From contig NZ_PCPA01000001.1 in assembly GCF_002979515.1 (NCBI RefSeq), forward strand, positions 62,001 to 126,000: DNA of 64,000 nt, read 5' to 3'. Below, piece after piece: positions 1 through 7,692 of the stretch (positions are counted from its first letter, which is position 1; every line of letters begins with the position of its first letter). Below the pieces are notes generated by a model. That model was given only the letters and a program-made list of their open reading frames with translations, had not been told where the DNA came from and searched no databases. Made by a program: the position numbers and the translations under genes. The stretch comes from Microbacterium sp. MYb54. Lineage in GTDB: Bacteria; Actinomycetota; Actinomycetes; Actinomycetales; Microbacteriaceae.

Positions 1-1
1 G

Positions 2-373
2 CCCGACATGCGGCTGCCCATCTCGCTGGGCCTGGACTGGCCGAACCGCGTCGGCGGCGTCGGACGACCGCTTGACTGGTCTTCTGCAACGTCCTGGACG
101 TTCGAGCCGCTGGACAGCCAGGCTTTCCCCTCCGTCGCGCTCGCGAAAGCGGTCGGACGCGCAGGGGGTACGTTCCCCGCCGTGTACAACGCGGCGAACG
201 AGCAGGCGGTCGATGCGTTCCACGAAGGTCGGCTCTCGTTCCTCGGTATCGTCGACACGATCGCGCGTGTCGTCGACGCGCACGATGCGCCCGACGTGCT
301 CACGGTCGAGAGTCTCGCCGCAGCCGAGTCCTGGGCTCGCACGACCGCCGATCGGATGATCGCGGCGCTCTGA
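2..373 (+). CDS. dxr: 1-deoxy-D-xylulose 5-phosphate reductoisomerase, C-terminal part (gene enters from left edge)
   Basis: The reading frame is open from base 2 and has no start, so only about the last 123 codons are present. The enzyme makes MEP from DXP with NADPH, the committed step of the non-mevalonate isoprenoid pathway. The visible part carries the family's C-terminal NAANE motif (residues 63-67 of the fragment) and the closing helical domain. ispG, a later enzyme of the same pathway, lies 7.3 kb downstream, and rseP lies between them; in many actinobacteria these three are adjacent, which supports the call. A strong hairpin follows the stop directly, so transcription probably ends here. 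Confidence 0.93.
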   Translation, partial: PDMRLPISLGLDWPNRVGGVGRPLDWSSATSWTFEPLDSQAFPSVALAKAVGRAGGTFPAVYNAANEQAVDAFHEGRLSFLGIVDTIARVVDAHDAPDVLTVESLAAAESWARTTADRMIAAL

Positions 374-378
374 GCCGG

Positions 379-405
379 GACCAGGGTGGGGTCTCCACCC
401 TGGTC
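379..405. terminator. Bidirectional hairpin between dxr and the Mur ligase gene
   Basis: Two 11-bp perfectly complementary arms (GACCAGGGTGG and its complement) flank a 5-base loop in the gap between two convergent genes. There is no T-tract. Confidence 0.75.
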
Positions 406-412
406 GTCGGAG

Positions 413-2035
413 TCAGTGCTCTTCGGGGTAAGGGACCGGCCAGCGCGAGTCCGGTACCGGCCAGCCGGCAGCACGCAGCGCTCGGCGGGCGAGCTCACGG
501 GCCGAATACGGCGTGCGCATCCCGCGAATGTCGCGGTAATCCTGATGCCCAGGTCCCGCCCACAGGATCGCGTCGCCGTCGCCCACGAGTCCGACCGCGG
601 TCACGATCGCGTTCTCGGGCGGTGAAGCCTCGTGGATCTCGGCGTCCGGGCGTACCTTGCGGGCGCTCTCGACCAAGGTCGCACGGATGGAAGCAGGATC
701 CTCGAAACGTGGGTGGTGGTCTGTCACGACGAGGATGTCGCTGCCCTCCACGGCGGTGCGGGCCATGTCGAAACGTTTGCTCGCATCGCGATCGCCGTCG
801 GCGCCGAACAGCATCAGCACCCGCCCGGGAGTCACTCGGCGGACAGCGGCAAGGGTCTTCTCGAACGCATCCGGGGAGTGCCCGAAGTCGACGAAGACCG
901 CCGGTCCACGCTGTCCGGATACGAGTTGGGTGCGACCGGGAAGGTAGGCGCGGATGCCGCCGTCGCGGTTCAGCGCGTCGACGATGCGCTCCCACGTGTA
1001 GCCGCCCTCGAGGAGCATCACGATCGCCAGCGCGGCATTCGCGGCCATGTGGGGGCCGATGACCGGGACCGTGGTGGTGAGTGAGCCGCCAGGGCCGGTC
1101 ATCGTGAAGGTCGTGCCGGCTGCTCGCTCCTCATCGATGATGACGACCCAGTCCGCTGCGGCTGCGGCTGCGGGGTCAGCGGCGATCGAGGGGGTTCCGA
1201 CCGTGACGACCGGGATCTCGGAGCGTTCGACCACGATCGCACCTGAGGGAGAGTCGAGGCAGATGACACCGCGCTTTGCCCGATCCGGACGGAAGAGCGG
1301 AAGCTTCGCCTCGAAGTACTCCTCCATGTCGGCGTAGTCGTCGAGGTGATCGTGGCTCAGGTTGGTGAACCCGGCGACATCGAAGCGGATGCCGTCGACC
1401 CGGTGGCGCGAAAGGGCTTGTGCGCTGACTTCGACGGCCACTGCCTCGACGTCGCGCTCACGCATCAGGGCGAGAAGCGCGTGCATCTCGGAGGCTTCGG
1501 GGGTGGTCAGGCGGGAGACGATGACGTCGCCGGCGATGTGGCGCTCTGCGGTGGAGGAGAGACCGGTGACGACCCCGATCTGATCGAGGATCCCCTCCAG
1601 CAGATGGGAGACGCTGGTCTTCCCGTTCGTCCCGGTCGTCGCGAACAGCAGGGGCAGAGGATCCTCGGCGCCCGTCCCGTAGACCCAGGCGCTGAGATCG
1701 CCGAGTACGCCGCGAGGGTCGTCGACCACGATGATCGGCAGTCCCGCCGGCTCAGCGATGGCTGCGCCGGCCTCATCGGTGATGACAGCGACGGCGCCCT
1801 TCTCGGCGGCGGTGACGGCGAAGTCGGCACCGTGCCGGTTGACGCCCTGGATCGCGACGAACGCCTCACCGGGGCGGAGATCCGCAGTGGCGAGGGTGAT
1901 GCCGGAAAGGGCGATCCCGTCGACATCGCCGCGGATCGTGCGGGCGAATCGGGAAGCGAGTTCGGACAGCTCACGCCGGGGCGGGTTCGCGGGGCGGAGC
2001 ACGGGAGGCAGGCTCGGTTGTTGTTCAATCGACAT
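413..2035 (-). CDS. MurE-type Mur ligase (UDP-MurNAc-tripeptide synthetase-like)
   Basis: A 540-residue cytosolic amide ligase of the Mur family. It probably adds an amino acid to a UDP-MurNAc peptide using ATP. Visible features are an N-terminal UMP-binding-type domain (about 25-125), the P-loop GTNGKT (135-140), TTPE (177-180), EVSAQAL (202-208, EVSSHAL in classical MurE), FTNLSHDHLD (223-232) and the carbamylated-lysine region near K244. In the C-terminal domain DHHPRFEDP (from residue 439) replaces the DNPR signature of DAP-specific MurE. The gene is not in a division cluster, so it may be a second MurE paralogue. It is separated from the upstream ycnI gene by a terminator and has no clear SD; the ATG at 2035 is the likely start. 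Confidence 0.85.
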   Translation of the reverse strand: MSIEQQPSLPPVLRPANPPRRELSELASRFARTIRGDVDGIALSGITLATADLRPGEAFVAIQGVNRHGADFAVTAAEKGAVAVITDEAGAAIAEPAGLPIIVVDDPRGVLGDLSAWVYGTGAEDPLPLLFATTGTNGKTSVSHLLEGILDQIGVVTGLSSTAERHIAGDVIVSRLTTPEASEMHALLALMRERDVEAVAVEVSAQALSRHRVDGIRFDVAGFTNLSHDHLDDYADMEEYFEAKLPLFRPDRAKRGVICLDSPSGAIVVERSEIPVVTVGTPSIAADPAAAAAADWVVIIDEERAAGTTFTMTGPGGSLTTTVPVIGPHMAANAALAIVMLLEGGYTWERIVDALNRDGGIRAYLPGRTQLVSGQRGPAVFVDFGHSPDAFEKTLAAVRRVTPGRVLMLFGADGDRDASKRFDMARTAVEGSDILVVTDHHPRFEDPASIRATLVESARKVRPDAEIHEASPPENAIVTAVGLVGDGDAILWAGPGHQDYRDIRGMRTPYSARELARRALRAAGWPVPDSRWPVPYPEEH

Positions 2036-2079
2036 GACGGATCCATGATCTCACGACGGCGGTGCGAACACCTCGTGCG

Positions 2080-2124
2080 GCACGACTCCTCGCGCGCCGC
2101 GGTGCAGCGCGCGAGGAGTCGTGC
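2080..2124 (-). terminator. Long hairpin after the YcnI gene
   Basis: Two 18-bp perfectly complementary arms with a 9-base loop lie 7 bp after the YcnI stop. The hairpin isolates ycnI from the Mur ligase gene downstream. No T-tract follows. Confidence 0.8.
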
Positions 2125-2130
2125 GTGGCG

Positions 2131-2823
2131 TCAGGCCTTGCGGCGGTAGGCCAGGATCGCGACGACGAGTGCCGCGATTCCGGCGACGAGCCCTCCGGCG
2201 CCGAGGGCTACCCCCACCGGATCGGTCGCGGAAGACGGGGCTGAGTCGTCCGCCGAGTCGTCCGCCGCGGCCTCCGTCGCTGCATGCTCGCCGTGGCCAC
2301 CCGCGGCTGCTGCTGTGACCGACACGACCGGAGCCGGCGCGTCGAGGCTGTGCGGGTCCTCACCGTTCTCGGCGATCTGCGTCCACTCGGTCGCCCCCTC
2401 CACGCACTGCTGCACGACGGGGAAGGCCAGGGTGTCCGGTGTGCTCTCGTCCAGGCCGACCCCCATGCTCACCGCACCACGAAGGTCGGTCGGCACCGGG
2501 GCGACCGCGGTGTACGTGACGGCGCTGACGAGGCCGTCCTCACCGCGCTCCACCTGGATGTTCCAGTCGCTGTCCATCGTCGGTGCGACGGAGGCGAGTC
2601 CTTCCGGCATCGTGATGCGCAGTGCAGTGGTGGGGGAGTTCTCGCAGCCGTGTGAGAACGAGAAGGTGAGGACGCCGTGATCGCCTGCGACGAGCTCATC
2701 GGGGCTGACACCCACATGGGCGCTGGCCATCGAGGGAACGGCCAGGGCGAGGATTGCTCCGCCGAGGATGCCGGCGGTGGCGAGGGCGTTGCGGCGGGTA
2801 CGGGTACGGGTGATTCGGGACAT
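2131..2823 (-). CDS. YcnI-like (DUF1775) exported copper-binding protein
   Basis: A 230-residue secreted, membrane-anchored protein. A signal peptide runs to ASA at 33-35, so the mature chain would start at His36 (HVGVSPDEL). This fits the YcnI family, in which an N-terminal histidine brace and a conserved tryptophan (here W87, in DSDWNIQ) bind Cu(II). C60 and the cysteine in VVQQC may form a disulfide. An Ala/Asp-rich linker with a HGEH stretch leads to a C-terminal membrane helix (about 205-226) ending in YRRKA. The SD is AGGAG, 7 bases before the ATG. The upstream gene encodes a His-containing membrane protein in the same orientation, so a joint role in copper handling is likely. The exact function is inferred from family. 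Confidence 0.88.
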   Translation of the reverse strand: MSRITRTRTRRNALATAGILGGAILALAVPSMASAHVGVSPDELVAGDHGVLTFSFSHGCENSPTTALRITMPEGLASVAPTMDSDWNIQVERGEDGLVSAVTYTAVAPVPTDLRGAVSMGVGLDESTPDTLAFPVVQQCVEGATEWTQIAENGEDPHSLDAPAPVVSVTAAAAGGHGEHAATEAAADDSADDSAPSSATDPVGVALGAGGLVAGIAALVVAILAYRRKA

Positions 2824-2923
2824 GAGTGATCTCCTGGTGCTCGAAATGCGGGCGCGCCACTATGACGCGGCTCCGCGAATGCTGTTTCCGCCCACGACGG
2901 GCGGCGGACTGCGGTGCGACGGA

Positions 2924-3505
2924 TCAGTCGCAGATGAGCGCAGGAGGGCCGCGGCGTGGCACCGCGGACGAGACCGCGGCGTCGAACGACGGGAAGAGGA
3001 TCGAACGAAGACGGGGCGGTCGGCGATGTGCGGCAGGTACAACTGCGTCAGCACGTCGGAACAGTGCCTCGACCCAGAGGGCCACGACCCGCACGACAGT
3101 CTCGCCGTGCCATACGAGGAGGGTGGTGAGAACTGCTGCGACGGCGTGAGCGAACAGCATCATCGTGCTGGGGGCCGCCAAAGGCGACGCTGACCCGAGC
3201 AGAGCGAGGTCGATGTGGTGAGAGTGTCCGCCGCCACCGACCTGGGCGCCGGTAGGCGCCCCGAGCGCCTGGAACACGAGGTGGAAGGCGGCTTGCCCGA
3301 GGAACACGGCGACGGCCGCACGAGTTCTCGACTGTCGAACCCCGACCAGCAGCGCCGACAGCGGCATGATCAGCGTCGCGACCGCGAGAATGAGCAGCGG
3401 ATGCGGGGCGGCCCCACCGCCGATCGTGTGAGAAAGAGCCGCGATCAGTGTCGCCACGGAGGAGACGGCGGCAGCACGCACGAGTCGCAGCTGCCGGGCA
3501 TTCAC
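2924..3505 (-). CDS. Polytopic membrane protein next to YcnI, possible metal-related partner
   Basis: A 193-residue protein with about four hydrophobic segments and a luminal or cytosolic loop GGGGHSHHID rich in histidine; the C-terminus is basic and Pro/Arg-rich. I do not recognise a defined family. Proteins of this kind often neighbour YcnI/CopC genes, and the His loop suggests metal contact, but this is inference. The longest ORF begins at 3511. However, TAGGCT at 3512-3517 is followed by exactly six bases and then a second GTG at 3505, matching the leaderless geometry of many neighbours, so 3505 is preferred. The gene is divergent from rseP and about 100 bp upstream of ycnI. Confidence 0.7.
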   Translation of the reverse strand: MNARQLRLVRAAAVSSVATLIAALSHTIGGGAAPHPLLILAVATLIMPLSALLVGVRQSRTRAAVAVFLGQAAFHLVFQALGAPTGAQVGGGGHSHHIDLALLGSASPLAAPSTMMLFAHAVAAVLTTLLVWHGETVVRVVALWVEALFRRADAVVPAAHRRPPRLRSILFPSFDAAVSSAVPRRGPPALICD

Positions 3506-3511
3506 GGTCAC

Positions 3512-3564
3512 AGCCTAGCTGCGCCGAGAGGGCCGGGCGGATTCCTAGCTGGGGGCACTAACGT
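3512..3564. promoter_or_regulatory. Divergent leaderless promoters for the membrane protein and rseP
   Basis: Minus strand: TAGGCT at 3512-3517, six bases before GTG 3505. Plus strand: TAACGT at 3559-3564, six bases before GTG 3571. No clear -35 boxes are visible. Confidence 0.6.
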
Positions 3565-3570
3565 TGGCAC

Positions 3571-4884
3571 GTGGAATTCCTGCTCTATCTGGCTGGCATC
3601 CTCTTCATGTTGATCGGCCTCGGGCTGTCGATCGGCCTGCATGAGGTCGGCCATCTCCTCCCTGCGAAGCTCTTCGGCGTGCGCGTCGGCCAGTACATGA
3701 TCGGTTTCGGGCCGCGACTGTGGTCGAAGCGGATAGGCGAGACGGAGTACGGATTCAAGCTCCTGCCGCTCGGCGGCTTCATCTCGATGTCGGGGATGTA
3801 CCCGCCCTCGAAGAAGACCGGACCAGCGTCCGGCGTCTTCCGTTCGCTGATCCAGGATGCGCGCAGCGCCAACGACGAGACGATCGCCGAAGGGGCAGAG
3901 GACCGCGTCTTCTACCGGCTCCCGGTGTGGAAGCGCGTCGTCGTGATGCTCGGCGGCCCGCTGATGAACCTGATCCTCGCCACCGTCATCTTCACGGTGC
4001 TGGTGTCCGGTATCGGCGTGCAGCAGGGCACCACGACGATCGCCTCTGTCACCCAGTGCGTCGTGCCGGCGGGTTCCGAGGCCACCGAATGCACCGCCGA
4101 CGATCCCGAGTCGCCCGCGGCGGAAGCCGGGATCAAGCCGGGCGACGTCATCGTCTCGATCGACGGGCAGCCGGTTTCCACGTTCGCCGAGGCGACGGCG
4201 ATCGTGCAGGCCGCTCCCGGTGACACGCTCGACATGGTCGTGCTCCGGGACGACGCGGAGAAAGCGCTGACCATCACCCCGATCGCCGCAGAACGGGCGA
4301 TCACCGATGCCAGCGGCCAGCCCGTCCTCGATGACGCCGGAGAACCCGTCGTCAAGGAAGTCGGCTACGTCGGCATGGGCGCCCAGATGGGGTACGTGCA
4401 ACAGCCGCTCACCGCAGGGCCGGAGATGGCTGCCGACAACGTCGCGAGGGTCGCATCTCTGATCGTCACCCTCCCGGTGCGGTTGTGGGACGTGGGCGTC
4501 TCCCTAGTGACCGGCGGCGAACGTGACCCGAACGGACCGCTGAGCGTGGTCGGCGTAGGACGCCTCGCCGGAGAGGTCGCCGCGACCGATGCGCCGGTCC
4601 TCAACCGGTTCGCGGTCCTGCTCGGACTCCTGGGCTCACTGAACATCGCCCTGTTCGTCTTCAACCTCATCCCCCTGCTCCCGCTCGACGGCGGTCACAT
4701 CGTGGTCGCACTGTGGGACGGCATCAAGCGAGCGTGGGCCAAGCTCTTCCGCCGACCCCCTCCTGCTCCCGTCGACGCTACGAAGCTCGTGCCGTTGACC
4801 GTGGTCGTCGCCGTGCTGCTGATCGGGATGGGGGCGCTGCTCCTGGTCGCCGACCTGTTCAATCCGGTGAATCTCCTCGGCTGA
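3571..4884 (+). CDS. rseP: Site-2 intramembrane metalloprotease (RseP/Rip1 family, M50)
   Basis: A 437-residue membrane zinc protease that cuts anti-sigma factors or other single-span proteins within the bilayer. HEVGH (24-28) in the first membrane helix supplies two zinc ligands and the catalytic glutamate. A PDZ domain lies in the middle (the AGIKPGDVIVSIDGQPV region, about 185-225). The second zinc motif LDGGH is at 372-376, followed by a last hydrophobic helix. The length suits actinobacterial Rip1. The start is GTG, leaderless behind TAACGT. The gene keeps its conserved place between dxr and ispG although minus-strand genes separate it from both. The in vivo substrate cannot be told from the sequence. 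Confidence 0.94.
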   Translation: MEFLLYLAGILFMLIGLGLSIGLHEVGHLLPAKLFGVRVGQYMIGFGPRLWSKRIGETEYGFKLLPLGGFISMSGMYPPSKKTGPASGVFRSLIQDARSANDETIAEGAEDRVFYRLPVWKRVVVMLGGPLMNLILATVIFTVLVSGIGVQQGTTTIASVTQCVVPAGSEATECTADDPESPAAEAGIKPGDVIVSIDGQPVSTFAEATAIVQAAPGDTLDMVVLRDDAEKALTITPIAAERAITDASGQPVLDDAGEPVVKEVGYVGMGAQMGYVQQPLTAGPEMAADNVARVASLIVTLPVRLWDVGVSLVTGGERDPNGPLSVVGVGRLAGEVAATDAPVLNRFAVLLGLLGSLNIALFVFNLIPLLPLDGGHIVVALWDGIKRAWAKLFRRPPPAPVDATKLVPLTVVVAVLLIGMGALLLVADLFNPVNLLG

Positions 4885-4949
4885 ACGACGCCGAACGACT
4901 TCTGCTCCGCTCCCGTGGGAACTTCGCGCCAGGAGCTGAGTAGGTCAGC

Positions 4950-6833
4950 TCACGCGAAGGCGTCGCCGACGAGACGTTCGAGCGTGCGGATCCCGTCACG
5001 CGACAGGATCGACTCGAGGTGTCCCTGCACCGAGGCGAAGTGCGCGCCGCGGAGCGCGTACACATCACCGGAATCTCCGTCCGCGGAGACTTCTGCAGCT
5101 CCGGCCGCGGTCGTTCCAGGGGCGACGCGTGCCGTGAAGGTGTTGTAGAAACCGATCGAGGCGTCCTCTCCGAACACCGGAACGTACTTCTGCAGGCCCT
5201 GATGGGGGGCATCGAGAGGCGTCAGTGCGATGCCGAGTCGGTCTGCGAGGATCTGATGGCTGAGGCACACGGCGAGCAACGGGGCTTCGGCCTCGAGCCG
5301 GCGGGCGACCACTTCGCGCATCCGGGAGATGCGCGCGTTCGAGGTGTCCCGAGGGTCACCGGGGCCTGGGCCAGCGACGACAAGGTCTGCGGCACCGAGC
5401 GCCGCGTCATCCACCTCGCTCCACGGCGCGATGGTCACCGCGAGACCGAGGTGGCGGAGTTGGTGGGCGAGCATCGTGGTGAACCGATCCTCTGCATCCA
5501 CGACGAGAGCGGTACGTCCGGCGAACGGACCGGTGAAATCTTCGCCCTGCGGGTTGAGCCAGAACTCAGCCAGGCGGGCATTGCGTGAAGACAGCAGCGC
5601 TGCGATCGCGGGGTCTTCGGCGAGTGGGAGCGCGTCGCCGGGAGCATCCGCGTCGCTACGAGCCTCGGCCACACTGTCACGGTCGATCGCGCCGATGGCA
5701 CCGAGCACACCCGCGGCCTTTCCGTGCGTCTCCGACACCTCACCCAGCGGGTCGGAGTGTCGTACGAGCGTGGCGCCGACGGGAACACTCAGCCTTCCGT
5801 CCTGGAGGTACACGGTGCGGATGAGGATGGGTGCGTCCAGGTCGTGGCCGCCATGGGTGTTCGGAGTGAACAGCGCGGCGACCCCGGAGTAATAGCCACG
5901 GGGCTTCCGCTCGTGGCGACGGATCACGGCGCAGGCATTCTGCATGGGCGAACCGGTGACGGTCGGCGCGAACATCGTCTCGCGCAGGATGTCGCGCGGG
6001 TCGAGTGCGCTGCGTCCGCGGAGCATGTACTCCGTGTGTGTCAGCCGCGACATCTCCTTGAGGTGCGGTCCGGTGATCCGACCGCCGTCTGAGCAGACCG
6101 CACTCATCATCTTGAGCTCTTCGTCCACGACCATGAACAGTTCCTCGGTCTCCTTGGTGGAGGCGAGGAAGTCGACCAGTGTCTCCTTCGTCGCCCCTCC
6201 GGCCGGGTGGCGGAAGGTTCCGGAGATCGGATTCATCGTGACGACGCCTTCACGGGCGACCACGTGGGCTTCGGGGCTCGCTCCGACGGCGATGTGGCCG
6301 GGGGTGAAGACGGCGAACGTCCAATAGGCGCCACGTTCGTGCGTGAGCAGCGCACGGAACCAGGTGAGGGCGGCCGTGCGGTCATCGACGTCGATGCTCG
6401 CGGTGAAATCGCGTCGGATGACGAAGTTCGCCCCTTCACCGCGGCCGATCTCGTCGGCGATGACTTTCTCGACGATCCCCGCGTATTCGGCGTCCGCGAT
6501 GTCGAAGCCGTCGTCGTGCAGGGGAACCGGGGCGCTCGGGAGTGCGTCGAGGAGTTCTGCAGTGGGGAGTTGAAGATGCTCTTCGACGATCACGCAGCGC
6601 AGCGGCGCTCCGTCATCCTGAGCGACGAATCCGCGCTCACGCACCTGGCGATAGGGGACCATGGCGAAGACTTCGCGCGGGATGCCGTCGATCGTCAGCG
6701 GGATGTCGGCGAGCAGGTCCACGTCGACGACCTCGCCGCTGAGAAGTTCGACGCTGTCTGCCCCGTCGCGGGCGATCAGAACGAAGGATGCGGTCGGATC
6801 CGCGCTGAGCTCGGCGAGTCGTGAGAGGGTCAT
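4950..6833 (-). CDS. Fused anthranilate synthase (TrpE-TrpG / PhzE-like)
   Basis: A 627-residue fusion of a chorismate-utilising component I (about 1-430) and a class I glutamine amidotransferase (about 455-627). It should convert chorismate and glutamine to anthranilate. The component I signature includes GSPMQNACAVIRRHE and RGYYSGVAALF. The amidotransferase has GPGPGDP, the nucleophile C523 in LLAVCLSHQ, and H605/E607 in GHLES. The N-terminus has VELLSG where classical TrpE carries the tryptophan-feedback LLES motif, so it resembles PhzE-type enzymes and may be feedback-insensitive. ATG 6833 has AGGAGA upstream; the longer ORF to 6938 would run through the attenuator. A Trp-codon leader and terminator upstream point to tryptophan control. 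Confidence 0.88.
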   Translation of the reverse strand: MTLSRLAELSADPTASFVLIARDGADSVELLSGEVVDVDLLADIPLTIDGIPREVFAMVPYRQVRERGFVAQDDGAPLRCVIVEEHLQLPTAELLDALPSAPVPLHDDGFDIADAEYAGIVEKVIADEIGRGEGANFVIRRDFTASIDVDDRTAALTWFRALLTHERGAYWTFAVFTPGHIAVGASPEAHVVAREGVVTMNPISGTFRHPAGGATKETLVDFLASTKETEELFMVVDEELKMMSAVCSDGGRITGPHLKEMSRLTHTEYMLRGRSALDPRDILRETMFAPTVTGSPMQNACAVIRRHERKPRGYYSGVAALFTPNTHGGHDLDAPILIRTVYLQDGRLSVPVGATLVRHSDPLGEVSETHGKAAGVLGAIGAIDRDSVAEARSDADAPGDALPLAEDPAIAALLSSRNARLAEFWLNPQGEDFTGPFAGRTALVVDAEDRFTTMLAHQLRHLGLAVTIAPWSEVDDAALGAADLVVAGPGPGDPRDTSNARISRMREVVARRLEAEAPLLAVCLSHQILADRLGIALTPLDAPHQGLQKYVPVFGEDASIGFYNTFTARVAPGTTAAGAAEVSADGDSGDVYALRGAHFASVQGHLESILSRDGIRTLERLVGDAFA

Positions 6834-6874
6834 CGATGTCTCCTGTGCAGTGCTCCGGCTCGGCGCAACGAAAA

Positions 6875-6894
6875 GACCGCCGAGGTCGGCGGTC
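6875..6894 (-). terminator. Attenuator terminator of the trp leader
   Basis: A perfect inverted repeat (GACCGCCGA, two-base loop, TCGGCGGTC) is followed on the minus strand by TTTT. It lies between the leader peptide stop (6923) and the anthranilate synthase start (6833). Its 5' arm contains ACCGCC, which can instead pair with GGCGGT just after the leader stop (6918-6923). Confidence 0.85.
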
Positions 6895-6922
6895 TGGATT
6901 CGTGGGAACGCGAACACACCGC

Positions 6923-6958
6923 CTAGAAGGCGGGCCACCAGGTGAAGTTCGCGAGCAT
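6923..6958 (-). CDS. trpL: trp leader peptide MLANFTWWPAF
   Basis: An 11-codon ORF with two adjacent tryptophan codons (7 and 8) and phenylalanine codons at 5 and 11, directly upstream of the terminator and the fused anthranilate synthase. The bases after the Trp codons (CCGCC; complement at 6929-6933) can pair with GGCGG over the stop codon, giving the usual segment 1:2 pairing. A ribosome stalled at the Trp codons would free segment 2 (GGCGGT) to pair with the terminator's 5' arm. TAGTTT (6966-6971) lies 7 bases before the ATG, so the leader is probably itself leaderless. It functions as a cis sensor; the peptide need have no activity. Confidence 0.88.
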   Translation of the reverse strand: MLANFTWWPAF

Positions 6959-6965
6959 GGGGCCG

Positions 6966-6971
6966 AAACTA
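6966..6971 (-). promoter_or_regulatory. -10 box of the trp leader transcript
   Basis: TAGTTT, seven bases before the leader ATG at 6958, in the 47-bp gap after pcp. Confidence 0.5.
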
Positions 6972-7005
6972 CCACATCGAGGGTGGGGTGCTGAGCGCGG
7001 TGACA

Positions 7006-7632
7006 TCACCAGATGCTCCCGCCGGTCTCGCGGTCTTCATCATCGAGACAGTGATCTACGACGAGCGCGAGAGCCTGCGTGAGGGTGTCGTCGTCGAGGT
7101 GCGCTGCTCCCGCGGGAGCGCTGCTGCGAGACCAGGGGAGGTGCACGAACCCGGCGCGGACTCCGTAGTCGACAGCGGCGAGAGCGGTGTAGAGCACGTG
7201 GTTGCACACGTAGGAGCCCGCGGAGAGCGAAGACCTCGCGGGGATCGCAGCGTCGGTCAGCACGCGCACGAGCCTCTTGACGGGCAGGGTCGCGAACCGC
7301 GCTGCGGGCCCGCCCGGCTCACTGGGTTCGTCTATGGGCTGCATTCCGTCGTTGTCGGGAATGCGCGCATCCATCAGATTGACTCCGATGCGCTCGATGG
7401 CGACACGATCGCTGCCTCCTGCAAGGCCGGCGCAGATCACGGCGTCGGGGCGATGCTGCGCGATCTCGAGCCGCAGTCGATCCGCGGCACCGGCGAAAGA
7501 CACCGGCAGGGTCGCGACACGAAGGTCGTGCGGGCCGGTATGGCGAGCAGCTGCGGCAGCCACCGCCTCCGCGGAAGGATTGCGCTCGGCGCCGTCGAAC
7601 GGCTCGAATCCGGTGAGAAGGATGACCGCCAT
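7006..7632 (-). CDS. pcp: Pyroglutamyl-peptidase I (C15)
   Basis: A 208-residue cytosolic cysteine peptidase that removes N-terminal pyroglutamate. The catalytic triad is visible: E80 in ERIGVNLMDARIPDNDG, C143 in SAGSYVCNHVLY and H164 in FVHLP; the N-terminus TGFEPFDG is also typical. The length is normal for the family. The start is a leaderless ATG behind TACGCT (7639-7644), divergent from ispG. The gene ends 47 bp before the trp leader, and that gap holds a separate promoter, so co-transcription with the anthranilate synthase would still pass through the attenuator. Confidence 0.95.
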   Translation of the reverse strand: MAVILLTGFEPFDGAERNPSAEAVAAAAARHTGPHDLRVATLPVSFAGAADRLRLEIAQHRPDAVICAGLAGGSDRVAIERIGVNLMDARIPDNDGMQPIDEPSEPGGPAARFATLPVKRLVRVLTDAAIPARSSLSAGSYVCNHVLYTALAAVDYGVRAGFVHLPWSRSSAPAGAAHLDDDTLTQALALVVDHCLDDEDRETGGSIW

Positions 7633-7638
7633 GCTCCC

Positions 7639-7686
7639 AGCGTAGGTGCGGCCATCCAGCCCTCATGCATCCTGGCGGCGTAGGCT
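7639..7686. promoter_or_regulatory. Divergent leaderless promoters of pcp and ispG
   Basis: TACGCT (minus, 7639-7644) and TAGGCT (plus, 7681-7686), each six bases from its start codon (ATG 7632, GTG 7693). Confidence 0.65.
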
Positions 7687-7692
7687 TGGAGG

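Noticed and set aside
6834..6938. Longer anthranilate synthase ORF starting at 6938.
   Set aside because: It would read through the attenuator hairpin; ATG 6833 has an SD and a family-typical N-terminus.
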